Shown here piece after piece: positions 20,699 to 31,531 of a DNA stretch of 64,000 nucleotides. This stretch comes from Pyropia yezoensis (taxonomy: Eukaryota; Rhodophyta; Bangiophyceae; Bangiales; Bangiaceae). The number at the start of each line of letters is the position of its first letter. The stretch's first letter is position 1. The notes below the pieces were generated by a model that saw nothing but the letters and a program-made list of their open reading frames with translations, did not search any database and was not told the origin of the DNA. The stretch spans positions 29,848,063-29,912,062 of the forward strand of contig CM020619.1 of the NCBI GenBank assembly GCA_009829735.1. Direction: 5' to 3'. The position numbers were made by a program, and so were the translations under genes.

Positions 20699-21198
20699 NN
20701 NNNNNNNNNNNNNNNNNNNNNNNNNNNNNNNNNNNNNNNNNNNNNNNNNNNNNNNNNNNNNNNNNNNNNNNNNNNNNNNNNNNNNNNNNNNNNNNNNNNN
20801 NNNNNNNNNNNNNNNNNNNNNNNNNNNNNNNNNNNNNNNNNNNNNNNNNNNNNNNNNNNNNNNNNNNNNNNNNNNNNNNNNNNNNNNNNNNNNNNNNNNN
20901 NNNNNNNNNNNNNNNNNNNNNNNNNNNNNNNNNNNNNNNNNNNNNNNNNNNNNNNNNNNNNNNNNNNNNNNNNNNNNNNNNNNNNNNNNNNNNNNNNNNN
21001 NNNNNNNNNNNNNNNNNNNNNNNNNNNNNNNNNNNNNNNNNNNNNNNNNNNNNNNNNNNNNNNNNNNNNNNNNNNNNNNNNNNNNNNNNNNNNNNNNNNN
21101 NNNNNNNNNNNNNNNNNNNNNNNNNNNNNNNNNNNNNNNNNNNNNNNNNNNNNNNNNNNNNNNNNNNNNNNNNNNNNNNNNNNNNNNNNNNNNNNNNN
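20699..21198. other. Assembly gap, 500 N
   Basis: Exactly 500 N bases, probably a nominal scaffold gap. It hides the rest of A2 (antisense gene, 3' LTR), its second target duplication, and the remainder of the A3 3' LTR. At least about 3.5 kb would be expected if A2 is complete. Confidence 0.95.
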
Positions 21199-21737
21199 CG
21201 AATGTAAGTGGGTCGCGTGACCGTTTACCAGTCGGGTGGGCTTTGCGCCCTGTCGCGACAGACACCCCTTTTCGAGGTTGTCTGAGGGGGTGCCCCCCTT
21301 TGTGTGGTACACACACGATCCGTTTTCCGGACCGTTAATTTCCCGATGCGGGTTTCTGTTCACGACCCCCCTTTCCGAGGGGTGGTGCAAGCGGATCCGC
21401 CACCAGGTGCCTGGTGGTAGGGGGGCCCCCGTTCGTGTGGACGAGTGAGTGGGGGGCGGGACCTGCCGGCGTTGCGTGGGGGCGGTTGGGGGTGACCCCC
21501 TTGCTTACCCCGTATGGGGGGGGGCGTGGCGCCGGTCCAGGTGCCTGGGTGGAGCGCCCCCGTAGCTCGGCTGGCGTGGGTCGTCCCGCGCTGCCGTATC
21601 GCTCGTGCTGAGCTGTGTGGTTATAAGCGCGGGGTGCTCGCGCTTCCCTGGCTCGTCCTGCGCGAGCGTTCCTTGTACCGGTCGAGCCGGCCTCGGCTTT
21701 TCTGCACGGGGCGCCCCTGCTACCCCCCGGTTGCACC
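21199..21737 (+). other. Leader of the A3 antisense gene, with candidate promoter
   Basis: It is the inverse of the A1 segment 11582-12120 and lies between the antisense gene and the 3' LTR side. TTATAAG at 21621-21627 overlaps a hairpin (AAGCGCG 21625-21631 with CGCGCTT 21639-21645), about 110 bp before the ATG at 21738. I see no other gene in it. Confidence 0.5.
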
Positions 21738-24105
21738 ATGTCGGACCCCCAGGTACCCGGGGGCGAGGACGACCTCCTGCCTGAAGAGGGGAAAGCGGTG
21801 ATGGTGGACGACGTTCCCGTCTCCGCCACCGCCGCCGAGTGCTTCCTAGCGAGCTCGTCGGAGGACGAGGACGACCGGGTGACCGTTCGTGTGGCCCCGG
21901 AAGGCGCACCGGGCGGGTTGTCGTCCGTGTGTAGCGGCACGACGGCTCCGTCGGGTGGCGGACAACCGCGTGCAGCGGTGGCCTCTACCGCTTCTCCTCC
22001 GGCGGCCCGGATGGCTTCTGTCGCCGGTGCCGGCGCGGCTCTACCTCAAGACGGTGTCGCCGGCGTGGCGGATGGTGGTGGCGGCATCCCGGCCAGTCCG
22101 GCGGGTCAAGACGGCGCGGGTGCCCGCCCGGTTGGTGTGTCCGCTGCGGCGGGTAGCGGGTCTACCCGTGCTGCCCCCGTGGTACCCACGTCGGGTCCGG
22201 GTGGCGGCGATGCTCTGCCCGCGGTGCCGCGGACGCGTGATGGTCAAGAGGTATCTACCTCGATGGCAGTGGACTCCGGGAGTTACTCCGGGCGGGTGCC
22301 CGCCCTTCTTCTTCCTCCACGGGCTCGTGCGACTCCGGCGCCGGCCTCTCTGTCGGTGGGGCATCCCCCGGCGCCCCCGATTCTTCCTGGTCCTGCCCGG
22401 GTTGCCCCGTTGGGTGGCGGCGTCGCCGTGGCGGCGGGTCAGCCCGCCATGTCGCTGTTCGACTTGGTGGCTCGGGTTCGAGGCCTGACTGTGCAAGAGT
22501 CAATGGAGTCGATGGGCGGATGCGGGTGGACTTCCACCTGCCCCATCCCCGTGGAGATTCCTCCCGGCGCGTCAAGGTGGACCCGAGTTGGGAGCGGGAG
22601 TTGGTGCGGCTGGTCAACCAGCCGATCGCGGTCCGGGTGGAACACCATTGGATCCTGAGTCAGCCGGACGACCGGCATGCGCAGTTCTGGCGCACTCGGG
22701 TGGGACGGGGTGAGGTCTACCTCGACCCCGCCTTCGGGGTATGCGACCTGATTGCCCCCGAGTTGCCGCGGGAGGTTGACTACCCGGCTAGTGCTCGGGG
22801 GATTGCGGCGGCGGCGGAACCGGTTGCGTTTGGGGAGACGGTGGGCGATACCGGTCGGTATCCCGACTTCGATTATTACCCGGGGGTATCCCCGTATCTG
22901 TCGTTGACGGCTCCCTACCCGCCTATGGCGGGTTTGAAGTCGGCGTCGAGCTGGCGACGTAACCATGGTGTCATGGCGGATGCGTTCCGCACCGATATAA
23001 CGTGTGCGTTGCAGACCGGCAACGGTCGTGCGCCGGTATACACTCCCGTGCGCCCGCCTCTGTGGCAGGAGGGGTGGGAACCCGCCCCTGGTTTCCGGTT
23101 TGACACCGGCTCCTGTCTCCGATACTTCGGGAGTGTGTTGGCCTCCCGGCCGGTCCACCCGTTGCAGGGTACCTTCACCCTTGAGGTTACCCTCGGGCAG
23201 GCTTCCTCCTTCTTGCTGCCCGTCCGCCGGCAGGGGCGCCTGCTTCATCATCCGACGGGTGTCCGTCGGCACATCGCGCAGTTGGGCGTGGATCTGATAG
23301 CCGCCAAGACCGGGTTGGCCCGGGAGTTCGAAGCCCTGCTGGCTGTTCACGATGCCGTGAACTGGGCTGGGGTGTTGGCCCTTCCCCCGTACCGGGACCC
23401 GCAGGCTGGGGCTTCCCCCTTGCCTCGTCACTCGTTGCGTGTCCGGCGTACTCAGCCGGGTGAGCCCAATTGCCATGGGTGGGCGTCCACCGAGGCTGTT
23501 GCTGACCTGGGTATTCCCATGGTTATCCATGACCCTCTTCAGGTCCTTGCCCCGTGGTTCGGTAACCCGATACCGGCGGCGGTTGGCCGTCGTCCCCGAG
23601 AGTGGGGCTCTGCGGGTGGGGAGCGTGAGGTGTCCCGTCGTCGGGCGGAGCCCCGCCGGGGTTACGGTGGAGCCCCTTCGGTAGGCTCTTACCGAGCCTC
23701 GTATCAGGTGCCACCGGCTCCGGCGGTAGCCGTGTCGGCTCCTGTGGCTCCTCTGGCTGCGCCAGTGTCACCTCCCGCCCCTGTCCTACATGACGGGGGT
23801 CCCCGTCTCTGGTATGAGGGCGTTGACGCCCTTGTTGCCCGCGCAATGCGGAGGGTCTCTCTGTAAGGTGGGGGGATATCCCCCCAGGTGCTGCGCTGGT
23901 TAGGTCAGCGCGTTGCTTCGGTTGCGTGCTTGACCGCCTCCAGAGAGCTCTGGAGGACGTGGAGGCTGGTCGCAGCACCCTCGTCCAGCTATGCACCGAG
24001 GTAACTCGGGTGATTGACCGTCGTGAGATTGCCGATCGGTGGAGCACGGAGGTATACGCGCTTACGCGTGAGTGGCCTTCCTCGGGCAGTGGGTCTACCC
24101 ACTGA
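21738..24105 (+). pseudogene. Antisense accessory gene of A3 (opposite to A3 gag-pol)
   Basis: This is the counterpart of the 789-codon gene at 11581-9212: same acidic N-terminus, Ala/Pro/Gly-rich region, Trp/Tyr-rich ordered region and C-terminal helical part, ending at the same final residues. The ordered region is nearly identical in protein to A1, while the Pro/Ala-rich part is the most different. The copy looks broken, about two breaks. Function unknown. Confidence 0.75.
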
Positions 24106-24416
24106 GGAGTGTTATTGTTTGTACGGGAGAGGGCCCCGGTAACCCTCATGGTGGCCGGGTATTAGTGAGTATAAACTCATCCCCTTTGGGGGCATTGCTT
24201 GCCTCTGTTTGCTGCCCTGGGGAGTACCCCTTCTGGCTCAGTGGTGCCTTGCCTCCCGTCCAACTTCTTCCGGTTGGTTCATGCTTGGGGAGGTCATCCT
24301 CCCTCACTTTGTGTCTTGGCTTGGGGAGGTCATCCTCCCGTGTAATCCCCCTAGTTACTTCGATATTATCGAAGTTAGCCTTTACCTTTAAGTTAACTTA
24401 TTAAGGTTCAGGTTTT

Positions 24417-24504
24417 ACTTAGTTATCTAAGCTTGACTCTACTTAGTTGCCAAAGTTGGTTCCACTTAGGATCCTAAGTCTGATTTGACTTAGAAACCTA
24501 AGTC
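24417..24504. repeat. Hairpin array after pol, A3
   Basis: About four ACTTAG...CTAAGT-type inverted repeats lie between the ends of the A3 antisense gene and the A3 pol gene, which converge here. The units are more diverged than in A2. Confidence 0.65.
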
Positions 24505-24582
24505 TGCCGTAACCATGTCACACCCTACTTAGTAGGTACAAGCCTCACCCCCCAACAGCCGAAGTCGGTGTCGGTTGGGTTG

Positions 24583-27500
24583 TTACAGTAGGCGTCGTCG
24601 CCTCATGTAAGGCATGAGGAGTTGGCGGGGTATATTCGCCGCCTGTTCCCAGGTGGGTGAGTCGTATCCGACCCACATAACCTTGACGTACCAGGGTCCT
24701 GGTAGGTCCGGGTCGGTGTGTCTGACCACGCTCTCTACTTGGTATGGAATACCATCCGGTCCCTCCGGGTCATCTGACCGGTGGGTTGTAAGAGCTTCAT
24801 GTAGCAACCCAGCCGGTACCGGCTGAGGCTGTTCCGGCTTCGGAGCAGGTGTCACATCGTTGAGGTTGATGCGTTGTATCTCCGTATCGGAGTGCAGTAT
24901 GACAGAGTGATCATCTCTGTGTAAGATCTGGTACGGTCCCTTGACCGGTTGCATGAGCTTGTTCCCTCGAAACTTCTGGTGTCTGATGTAGACCCAGTCA
25001 CCTGTTACCAGGGTTGCGTTGCGCACCCGTAGCCGGGCGTCGAAGTTCTTCTTGTATCGAAGTTGTGTACGGTCAAGGGCACCCTTGAGCTTAGGAGTCA
25101 TCCACGATAGCTTGGCAAACCAAGCTAGGTGGATACGTTTGGCCGGTCGGCCTTTTGGTGTATCATACCGAGTGCACCTGCCTGGTGGCAGCGTCAGGTT
25201 ACCGACGCCTAGTGGCATGACCCACTCCAGCGGAGCGATGTTCGTGCTCCGATGTGGCCTGGCATTGTATGCCAGGGTGAGTACGGACAGAAGCCTGTCC
25301 CAAGTGTTTGTGTGCTCGGCCACGTAGCATTGTAGCATCTTGACGATGGTGCGGTTGAACCGCTCCACCTGCCCGTTGGTTTGCGGGTGGTAGTCGGATG
25401 CCCGACGTGGTTCGATGCCGAACATGCCCAGGACCTTAGTGCAGAATGCTGACGTAAGGTTTGCTTCGTTGTCGGAGAGTAGTTGCTTCATGACTCCGTA
25501 TGCACTGATCCAGTGGTCAACCACTGCGTTCATAATCGTGTATGCCGTATCATTCGGGATGGCTGCCGCTCGTGACAGCTTAGTGAAGCGGTCAGACATG
25601 ACCAGGATGTACCTGTTCCCTTCTTCCGTTACCGGAAGTGGCCCGAGTATATCGATAGCGACTTGCTCGTTGGGCCCATCGGGTGGGAATAGTTTTATGG
25701 CAGATGCCTGCCTATGTAGACTCATGCGATTCCGTGCGCACGGGTGGCATCCCCTTACGTGGTCGACCACGTCGACGGCCATTGCAGGCCAGTAGAAGAA
25801 CCTTCGCATTGCTGCGAACATACGTGAACCCCCCGGATGTCCGGCTGTAGGGTTCTCGTGTTCTCGTTCCATGACGGCTTGCCGTAAGGACACGGGAACC
25901 ACGACTTGACGTCGTCCATCGGCGGGTGCCCGACGGTATATGAGTCCGTCTTCGTTCTCGGAGAAGATGCCGGCCGTACCGGCCAGGAGGTTAGCACGAT
26001 GGCGTTTACAGTCACCGTCATTGGCCTGTGCCTCGCGGAAGTCCGCGAGGGTCAATGGGCACGCAAGGTGTGCCATGGTATGGTCAACCATACCCTGGGT
26101 AGCATTACCCACCATGCACACCAGTACCACCGGGATGTCCTCGTCCACAGGGCGGGTATCCCCGCTCGGGGTGTCGAGGCGAGACAATGCGTCTCCGAGA
26201 TGGTGGGTTGACCCAGCCTTATACACGGTACGGTAGTCGTGCTCGGCCATCTTCAGCCCCCATCGGGCTAGCCTCCGATGGCTATCGGAATCCTTGTCAC
26301 CAAGGTTGAGGAGCCATCGTAGGGGTTCGTGGTCGGACCTCACGATGAGCCTGGAGCCCTCCAGGTATGGACGGAGCAGTTGCACTGCCCATGTAACTCC
26401 GAGGCACTCACGCTCGGTGGCACTATAGTTACGCTCAGCCGGGTTGAGTGTCCGGCTGAAGTACCCTACCAGACGTAGGTCCGGGATAACGTTATCGGTA
26501 CCGATCAACGTCTCCCCCTGTAACAGGGTGCATCCCACTTGTGTATCACACGCATCGACATCGATGATGAAGGTCCCCCGTCTGTGCGGTAACGCAAAGA
26601 CGGGTGGGGATAGTAGGGCTCGCTTCAGCGACTCGAATGCCTCCTCTTCGCTAGGCGAAGGGGGTTGGAGTACCTTGGGCAAGGTACTGCTCGTAAGAAC
26701 CGTTAACGGTTTGGCTATCCGAGCGAAGTCCTTGACGAACCGTCGGTATACGTTGCACATTCCCAGAAAGCTCTTGAGCTGTGTCTGGGTGTTAGGGAAC
26801 CGGGCATCCCGGAGTGCCCGGGTATTGGCTTCGAGTACCCCTAGTTTACCAGGGGTTATCTGGTGACCCAGATACTCGACCGTCTGTTGGAAGAAGGCGC
26901 ACTTCTTCAGACGCAAGGTTACCCCGGCGTCCCTCAAGAGGGTGAGTACCTCGTCAACATGTTGCACATGGTCATCCATGTTCCGCGAGAAGACGATGAC
27001 GTCATCGAGGTACACTAGGCAGTTACGCCACTTCACCCCCGACAGTATAATGTCGATAGCCCGCTGGAATGTAGCGGGGGCGTTGGACAATCCGAAGGGT
27101 ATCCTTAGGAACTCATACACTCCACTGTGACAGACGAATGCCGTCTTGGGGATATCCTCGTCCGCCACCGGGATCTGCCAGTATCCGGCATTGCAATCGA
27201 TGGTGGTAAACACCGTAGCTTCCCCCAGGGAGTCGATGCATTCATCCATCCTTGGTAAAGGGTATGAGTCTTTCTTGGTAACCAAGTTGAGGCGTCGGTA
27301 ATCGATGCAAAACCGATGGGTTTGATCCTTCTTCGGTACGATAACGACTGGGGCACCCCACTCCGACATCGAAGGTCGGATCACCTTAGCTTCACTCATC
27401 CTCTTCACGTCTCCATCAACGATCTCTCGTTGCATAGGTCCCGCTCGGTGCGGTTGTGACCGGGCGGGTCGTGCGCCTGGTACCAGGTCTATACGATGTT

Positions 27501-28749
27501 GGGTTGCCCCAATGGTACCCAAGGCCCCGCCTGTCCACATGACGTCATGCTTTCTTAGCATTCGTCGTACCCCTTCGGCTACCGAAGGGGTAAGGTGGTC
27601 GAGGTCAGCCTCGGCCAGTGCCTTCAAGGCTTCTTGGTCCTTTGGCGGCATGTTCGCCGGAGCCTCCGATGGGTTAGGCTTCCCGTCATCGGGTTGCTGT
27701 CGCTCGGTGGGCTCGGCGACCGCCAGCACCTCAAGTGGGTCCACTTGACCTTCCTTGTCAGGGGTAAGGATATCTCCTTCGTAGAGCTCGGCAATCCCGA
27801 GGATAGTTCCCTTCGGGAGGGTGACTGCCTTACGGCGATAGTTCGCCATCACCAGGAGGGACGACCCTCCTGCTGGGAGGTCTATGAGACCGTTGGCCAT
27901 GGTCAACCCATGGCGCTTGTACGTCCGCAGGTTGAACCGGACTCTGCAGATGCCTGCGGGGTCGCAGTTAACCGGGAGGACTGTCTCCGACAACGGCTCA
28001 ACGCGAGCTCGCTTGGCCAACCGAAGTGTCTTCGGCTCGACGCTTGCGTACACCTCAGCCACGTTAACGTGGCTCCCTTGTAGCGTCAGGTCCCTGACGA
28101 TAGCCGTATGTCCTCGCTTCTTTCCGTCGGCTTCTTGAAGCTCGACGGTCCTCCGGCCTGGCCGGATTGCATCCACGTGAACGTTGATGAAGGTGCATCC
28201 CAGTATGCAGGGCACCGATAGGGTCTCACACACCAGGAAGTCGACTTCCGTGGTGAGTTCCCCGATGGTAACCCGCAGCGACATCGCTGCGGCCGTGCGA
28301 ATGAGGCGACCATTCGCATCCTTAATCGTGGGTCCCCGAGTCACTCTGACTCGCGGAAGCCACTTGTCCGGGAGGGTATCCTTCCGGATAAGGTTGGGTC
28401 CAGCCCCTGCATCCAGTACAGGGTAGTACGATCGTGTCGACTGGGGGTCAACCCCCAGTGTGGCTGATACCTTGAAGTTCTCCAAGGTGAACAGCACACG
28501 TCCTACACCGATATCCGGTGTTTCTCGGGCATCCTGGACAGGGCCCTTGGCTGGTTCAACATGACGGGGCATCCCGTCCTCTCCTCCCAACCTTGGAGGT
28601 TGGTCATCAATCCCCTGACGCCGTGTCGTCGGGGCCGGAAGGTGTACCCGGGGATTGATGCGGCGTCGGCTCAACCGCGCTCTCCGTGGGGCTTTCCCCG
28701 CGGTACTCCGGGGTGGCTTGCATGGGTTACCCCAGCGCCCCCCGGTCAT
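24583..28749 (-). CDS. pol: A3 pol polyprotein, open throughout
   Basis: This minus-strand pol has its ATG at 28749, conserved with 4596 and 16319, and stays open to its stop at 24583 (about 1388 codons). Domains in order are: a basic Pro-rich N-terminus; protease with an Asp-Ala-Gly-Ala-type active-site loop at about residue 113; RT with Tyr-Leu-Asp-Asp; RNase H; integrase with the His-His-Cys-Cys finger and D,D,E core; and a chromodomain-like C-terminus ending in Arg-Arg-Arg-Arg-Leu-Leu. It is the best-preserved family A pol here. It lies in -1 relation to gag. Confidence 0.9.
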   Translation of the reverse strand: MTGGRWGNPCKPPRSTAGKAPRRARLSRRRINPRVHLPAPTTRRQGIDDQPPRLGGEDGMPRHVEPAKGPVQDARETPDIGVGRVLFTLENFKVSATLGVDPQSTRSYYPVLDAGAGPNLIRKDTLPDKWLPRVRVTRGPTIKDANGRLIRTAAAMSLRVTIGELTTEVDFLVCETLSVPCILGCTFINVHVDAIRPGRRTVELQEADGKKRGHTAIVRDLTLQGSHVNVAEVYASVEPKTLRLAKRARVEPLSETVLPVNCDPAGICRVRFNLRTYKRHGLTMANGLIDLPAGGSSLLVMANYRRKAVTLPKGTILGIAELYEGDILTPDKEGQVDPLEVLAVAEPTERQQPDDGKPNPSEAPANMPPKDQEALKALAEADLDHLTPSVAEGVRRMLRKHDVMWTGGALGTIGATQHRIDLVPGARPARSQPHRAGPMQREIVDGDVKRMSEAKVIRPSMSEWGAPVVIVPKKDQTHRFCIDYRRLNLVTKKDSYPLPRMDECIDSLGEATVFTTIDCNAGYWQIPVADEDIPKTAFVCHSGVYEFLRIPFGLSNAPATFQRAIDIILSGVKWRNCLVYLDDVIVFSRNMDDHVQHVDEVLTLLRDAGVTLRLKKCAFFQQTVEYLGHQITPGKLGVLEANTRALRDARFPNTQTQLKSFLGMCNVYRRFVKDFARIAKPLTVLTSSTLPKVLQPPSPSEEEAFESLKRALLSPPVFALPHRRGTFIIDVDACDTQVGCTLLQGETLIGTDNVIPDLRLVGYFSRTLNPAERNYSATERECLGVTWAVQLLRPYLEGSRLIVRSDHEPLRWLLNLGDKDSDSHRRLARWGLKMAEHDYRTVYKAGSTHHLGDALSRLDTPSGDTRPVDEDIPVVLVCMVGNATQGMVDHTMAHLACPLTLADFREAQANDGDCKRHRANLLAGTAGIFSENEDGLIYRRAPADGRRQVVVPVSLRQAVMEREHENPTAGHPGGSRMFAAMRRFFYWPAMAVDVVDHVRGCHPCARNRMSLHRQASAIKLFPPDGPNEQVAIDILGPLPVTEEGNRYILVMSDRFTKLSRAAAIPNDTAYTIMNAVVDHWISAYGVMKQLLSDNEANLTSAFCTKVLGMFGIEPRRASDYHPQTNGQVERFNRTIVKMLQCYVAEHTNTWDRLLSVLTLAYNARPHRSTNIAPLEWVMPLGVGNLTLPPGRCTRYDTPKGRPAKRIHLAWFAKLSWMTPKLKGALDRTQLRYKKNFDARLRVRNATLVTGDWVYIRHQKFRGNKLMQPVKGPYQILHRDDHSVILHSDTEIQRINLNDVTPAPKPEQPQPVPAGLLHEALTTHRSDDPEGPDGIPYQVESVVRHTDPDLPGPWYVKVMWVGYDSPTWEQAANIPRQLLMPYMRRRRLL

Positions 28750-28757
28750 CCTTCCTC

Positions 28758-30943
28758 TTGCTTGTTCCCCGCCCTTGGTAGGGTGCTGTCCGCCGGGACA
28801 TCCGGCTGAGGAGGTGCCTCCTCGACGGCCAGTACTCCACCTGGAGCTGGCTGCCCACCCGGTGCGGGTCCGGGTGCTCTGGCGGGATACCCCCCGGTGG
28901 ATGCCTTGCGTTGCGCCGCTGCCCGCCGAGACTCCTCGGGGATGAGTGGGCAGGAAGACACCCAGTGCTGGGGATCCCCACACAACATACATCCGGACGT
29001 GCCGGTCCCCCCTTGAGTTCGCATCGGGGTAGCCCCGTAGCTGCGGTTGCCTCCCTCGAGCGCCCGAGTGCCTGCTCCCTGGTAGGCCTCGGGTCCTTGG
29101 GTCAACCGGAACATGGACTCCCCCAACCGGTTGGGTCGGCCCGCAATCTGCGGGCGTGCCTCCGTGCGCACCGCCCATGTTGGCAAGGGTTGGTGAGGGT
29201 TACCCGTCACCGGGGAGTACCCCGTAGTCCGTACGTACGGGACGCGTCGTCCCGTGCCCTCGATGACCTGGAACTGGGTCCCCGCCGGAGCGATGTACGC
29301 TACCGTACCTTGCTCATCAATCACCGGCGTCGCCGGTAGGAACAGGTGGCCCTGTTGGTCAACTAGAGGTTCATCCTCGCCCGTAGGGGTATGTTCGGTC
29401 GCCACCAGTACTGGTGCGGCCTTACGTTCCATCTTCTCTTGCCTCGGTACCGTGGTTAGACTGGGCTTGCTTCCCTCACCCTTGGGCTTCGGGGCCAAGG
29501 CACATTCCGGGTGTAGAACCCGGTAGGCGTCCCCTAGGGAATTGCACATATGCATCAGTCGACTGAAGTTCGTCCGGGCCGTATTGGCTCCCCGTGCGGA
29601 TATCCGCACGTAGTTGGGTACTCCTGCGAACAGGATGGCCCGTAGCTCCCCTTCTCCGAGGAGCTTCCCCAGCTCGTAGTCGAGCTCTTGAATCCGTCGT
29701 CCGAACATCTCCTCATCCTCCCAGCTCTGGGCGGTGGCAGTGCGCAGGGCCCGGTAGTGGTCCTCGCACTTTTGTCCTCACTGAGGTAACTGCTCAGCAG
29801 CTCCTTGAGAATCCCACGGTAATCCATGGGGGTGGCCGCAACCCTCATTCCCGGCATCGGGGATGCCTGGCGAAGAATGCCTCGCACCCATTCATCAACA
29901 AAGAACGGGAGTATCTCCAGGGCCAGCCCCTCGTTGACGAGCGCCTTGTCCGCGGCTGCCTTGAAGCTAGTCAAGAAGCCGATGACTGCCAACGGGCGTC
30001 CGCTGGGGCCCCCGAACATAGGGACTCCCTTCATAAGGGTCTGCATAGAGCGAATCACTCGGTGCGACGTATTACGCATCGATTCCGATACGGTGGTAGA
30101 TCGGTCCTCCAAAAGATAACGTTCCGGAGTAAGAACCGACCGGAAGACCTCGTTAACGATCTCCGTGTCAGCGTCCTGGGTATCCAGTCGCTTAGCCAGT
30201 TGGTTAGCAAACTCATCGGACTCCATCCGCTTCAGTAGGCTCGCAGTTACCTGCGCGGTCATAGCTTCCACCACTGAAGATGGTACTTCAGGCGTTGGCA
30301 CCTCGGGAACCCGAGTTGCCTGGCCTCCTTCGTCGTGGGGGTACTGTGAGATGGTGCCCCCTCCCCCAATAACCGACTCTCCACCGGCGTAAGTATCCGC
30401 CGGGTCGTGTCCGCGGAGTCCGCTTCGGGTGCTCCGAGTGTATCGCTCCGTGTGACTCCGTTCCAACTCTGCCGACGAGTCGGATCCATACCCTCTTGTG
30501 TCTGGGGGTTGTCCAGGAGTAGCAACACCAGGGTTGACCCTGGTGGACTCCGAAAGTAGTCCGGCCGGTTCAAACCGTACCGGTGTGGGAGGAACACGAC
30601 GGGGTCCCGTCGTGTGGCGTGTTGACATCAACACTGCCATGGCGTCCTCCGTCCGATCTTGACGGGCGTCGAGCCCGGAAAACCGGGCCTCGATGCGGGC
30701 CAATGGTGCCATCAGGGAATCCCCTGGTGAAGGAGGCGGCGGAGTGAGGTCGGTCGACGACAGTTGAGGCGGGCCCCCGCCTCCTGCCGTCCGAGCCGTG
30801 CCAAACGTCGATCCGGCTCCGGAAAGCCTTCGCGTCTCAATGTTGTCGATCGGGTTCCCGATCCCGGTTCCCGTAGTCACCTCCGGAGTCGGCGTCGACG
30901 CCGATCCGTCATCTTGAACGTTCCCCGTCTCTTGGGTAGACAT
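28758..30943 (-). pseudogene. gag: A3 gag
   Basis: This is minus-strand gag with the conserved ATG at 30943. It has the Thr/Pro-rich N-terminus, the capsid-like middle and the CCHC zinc knuckle near 28990. It is very similar to A1 and A2. The copy looks broken, about one break, and the gag/pol junction motif has diverged in this copy. Confidence 0.82.
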
Positions 30944-31150
30944 AGTCACAATCAGTCAACCGACGTAACAATCACCACGAATAAGAGAGCGAGGGGGTAG
31001 ATTGGGGAGAGTAACAGTAGATCACAGTCAAAGGTAAAAACTCAACACAATGGATCAGGTCGCAACACCACGAGTACAAGAAAAGGACCGGATCCCTATC
31101 CGTGTGCCAGGGCCGAAGACGGCGTCACCACAAGGGTGACTGAAACCCGT

Positions 31151-31167
31151 CCCCTGCTGCTCCACCA
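31151..31167 (-). other. A3 primer binding site
   Basis: It is the inverse of TGGTGGAGCAGCAGGGG, adjacent to the inverted 5' LTR, and identical to the other copies. Confidence 0.85.
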
Positions 31168-31168
31168 A

Positions 31169-31531
31169 TGTAGCACAATAGGAATCCGTCGCACGTCCAC
31201 TCTCAGGGAACACTCACCAAGGGGGATCGGCACCAACGTCACCGGGAGGCCAAGGTTGCTGTCCTTGGAGCGCAAGCCACGGGACCAAGATGGGAGCCCA
31301 AATGGGAGGGGTTTGTTGTTCTGCCTTGGCCGGCGGTGGATTCACCGCCGGCCCCCTCGTTATAAACCCTCGGAGACACTAGTAACTACCCTCCACCCCA
31401 AGATGCAAGTCCCTCTGGTCATACGTAACTTATAGATACCGTGACCAGTACGAACTACCAAATTGAAAGTTAAGGGTTAGAAGTAGCCCCCCTAACATTA
31501 GGGTCACAATACGGCCAACCATATTGCTACA
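31169..31531 (-). repeat. A3 5' LTR
   Basis: The LTR is 363 bp, in reverse orientation, followed by the target duplication GCAAG at 31532-31536 (partner 13421-13425). Confidence 0.95.

Larger units (their letters stand above)
13426..31531 (-). mobile_element. Gypsy chromovirus element A3 (reverse), containing nested A2
   Basis: The outer ends are an inverted LTR end (TGTAGCACAA at 13426) and an inverted LTR start (TTGCTACA at 31531), flanked by GCAAG on both sides. Reading the minus strand gives 5' LTR 31531-31169, PBS, gag, pol, antisense gene, the N gap, and the last 114 bp of the 3' LTR at 13539-13426. The rest of the 3' LTR is displaced by A2 and must lie in or be lost to the gap. The visible LTR parts differ at about 2 of 114 positions, so it is young. 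Pol looks whole; gag and the antisense gene look broken (about three breaks in total). Confidence 0.88.
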
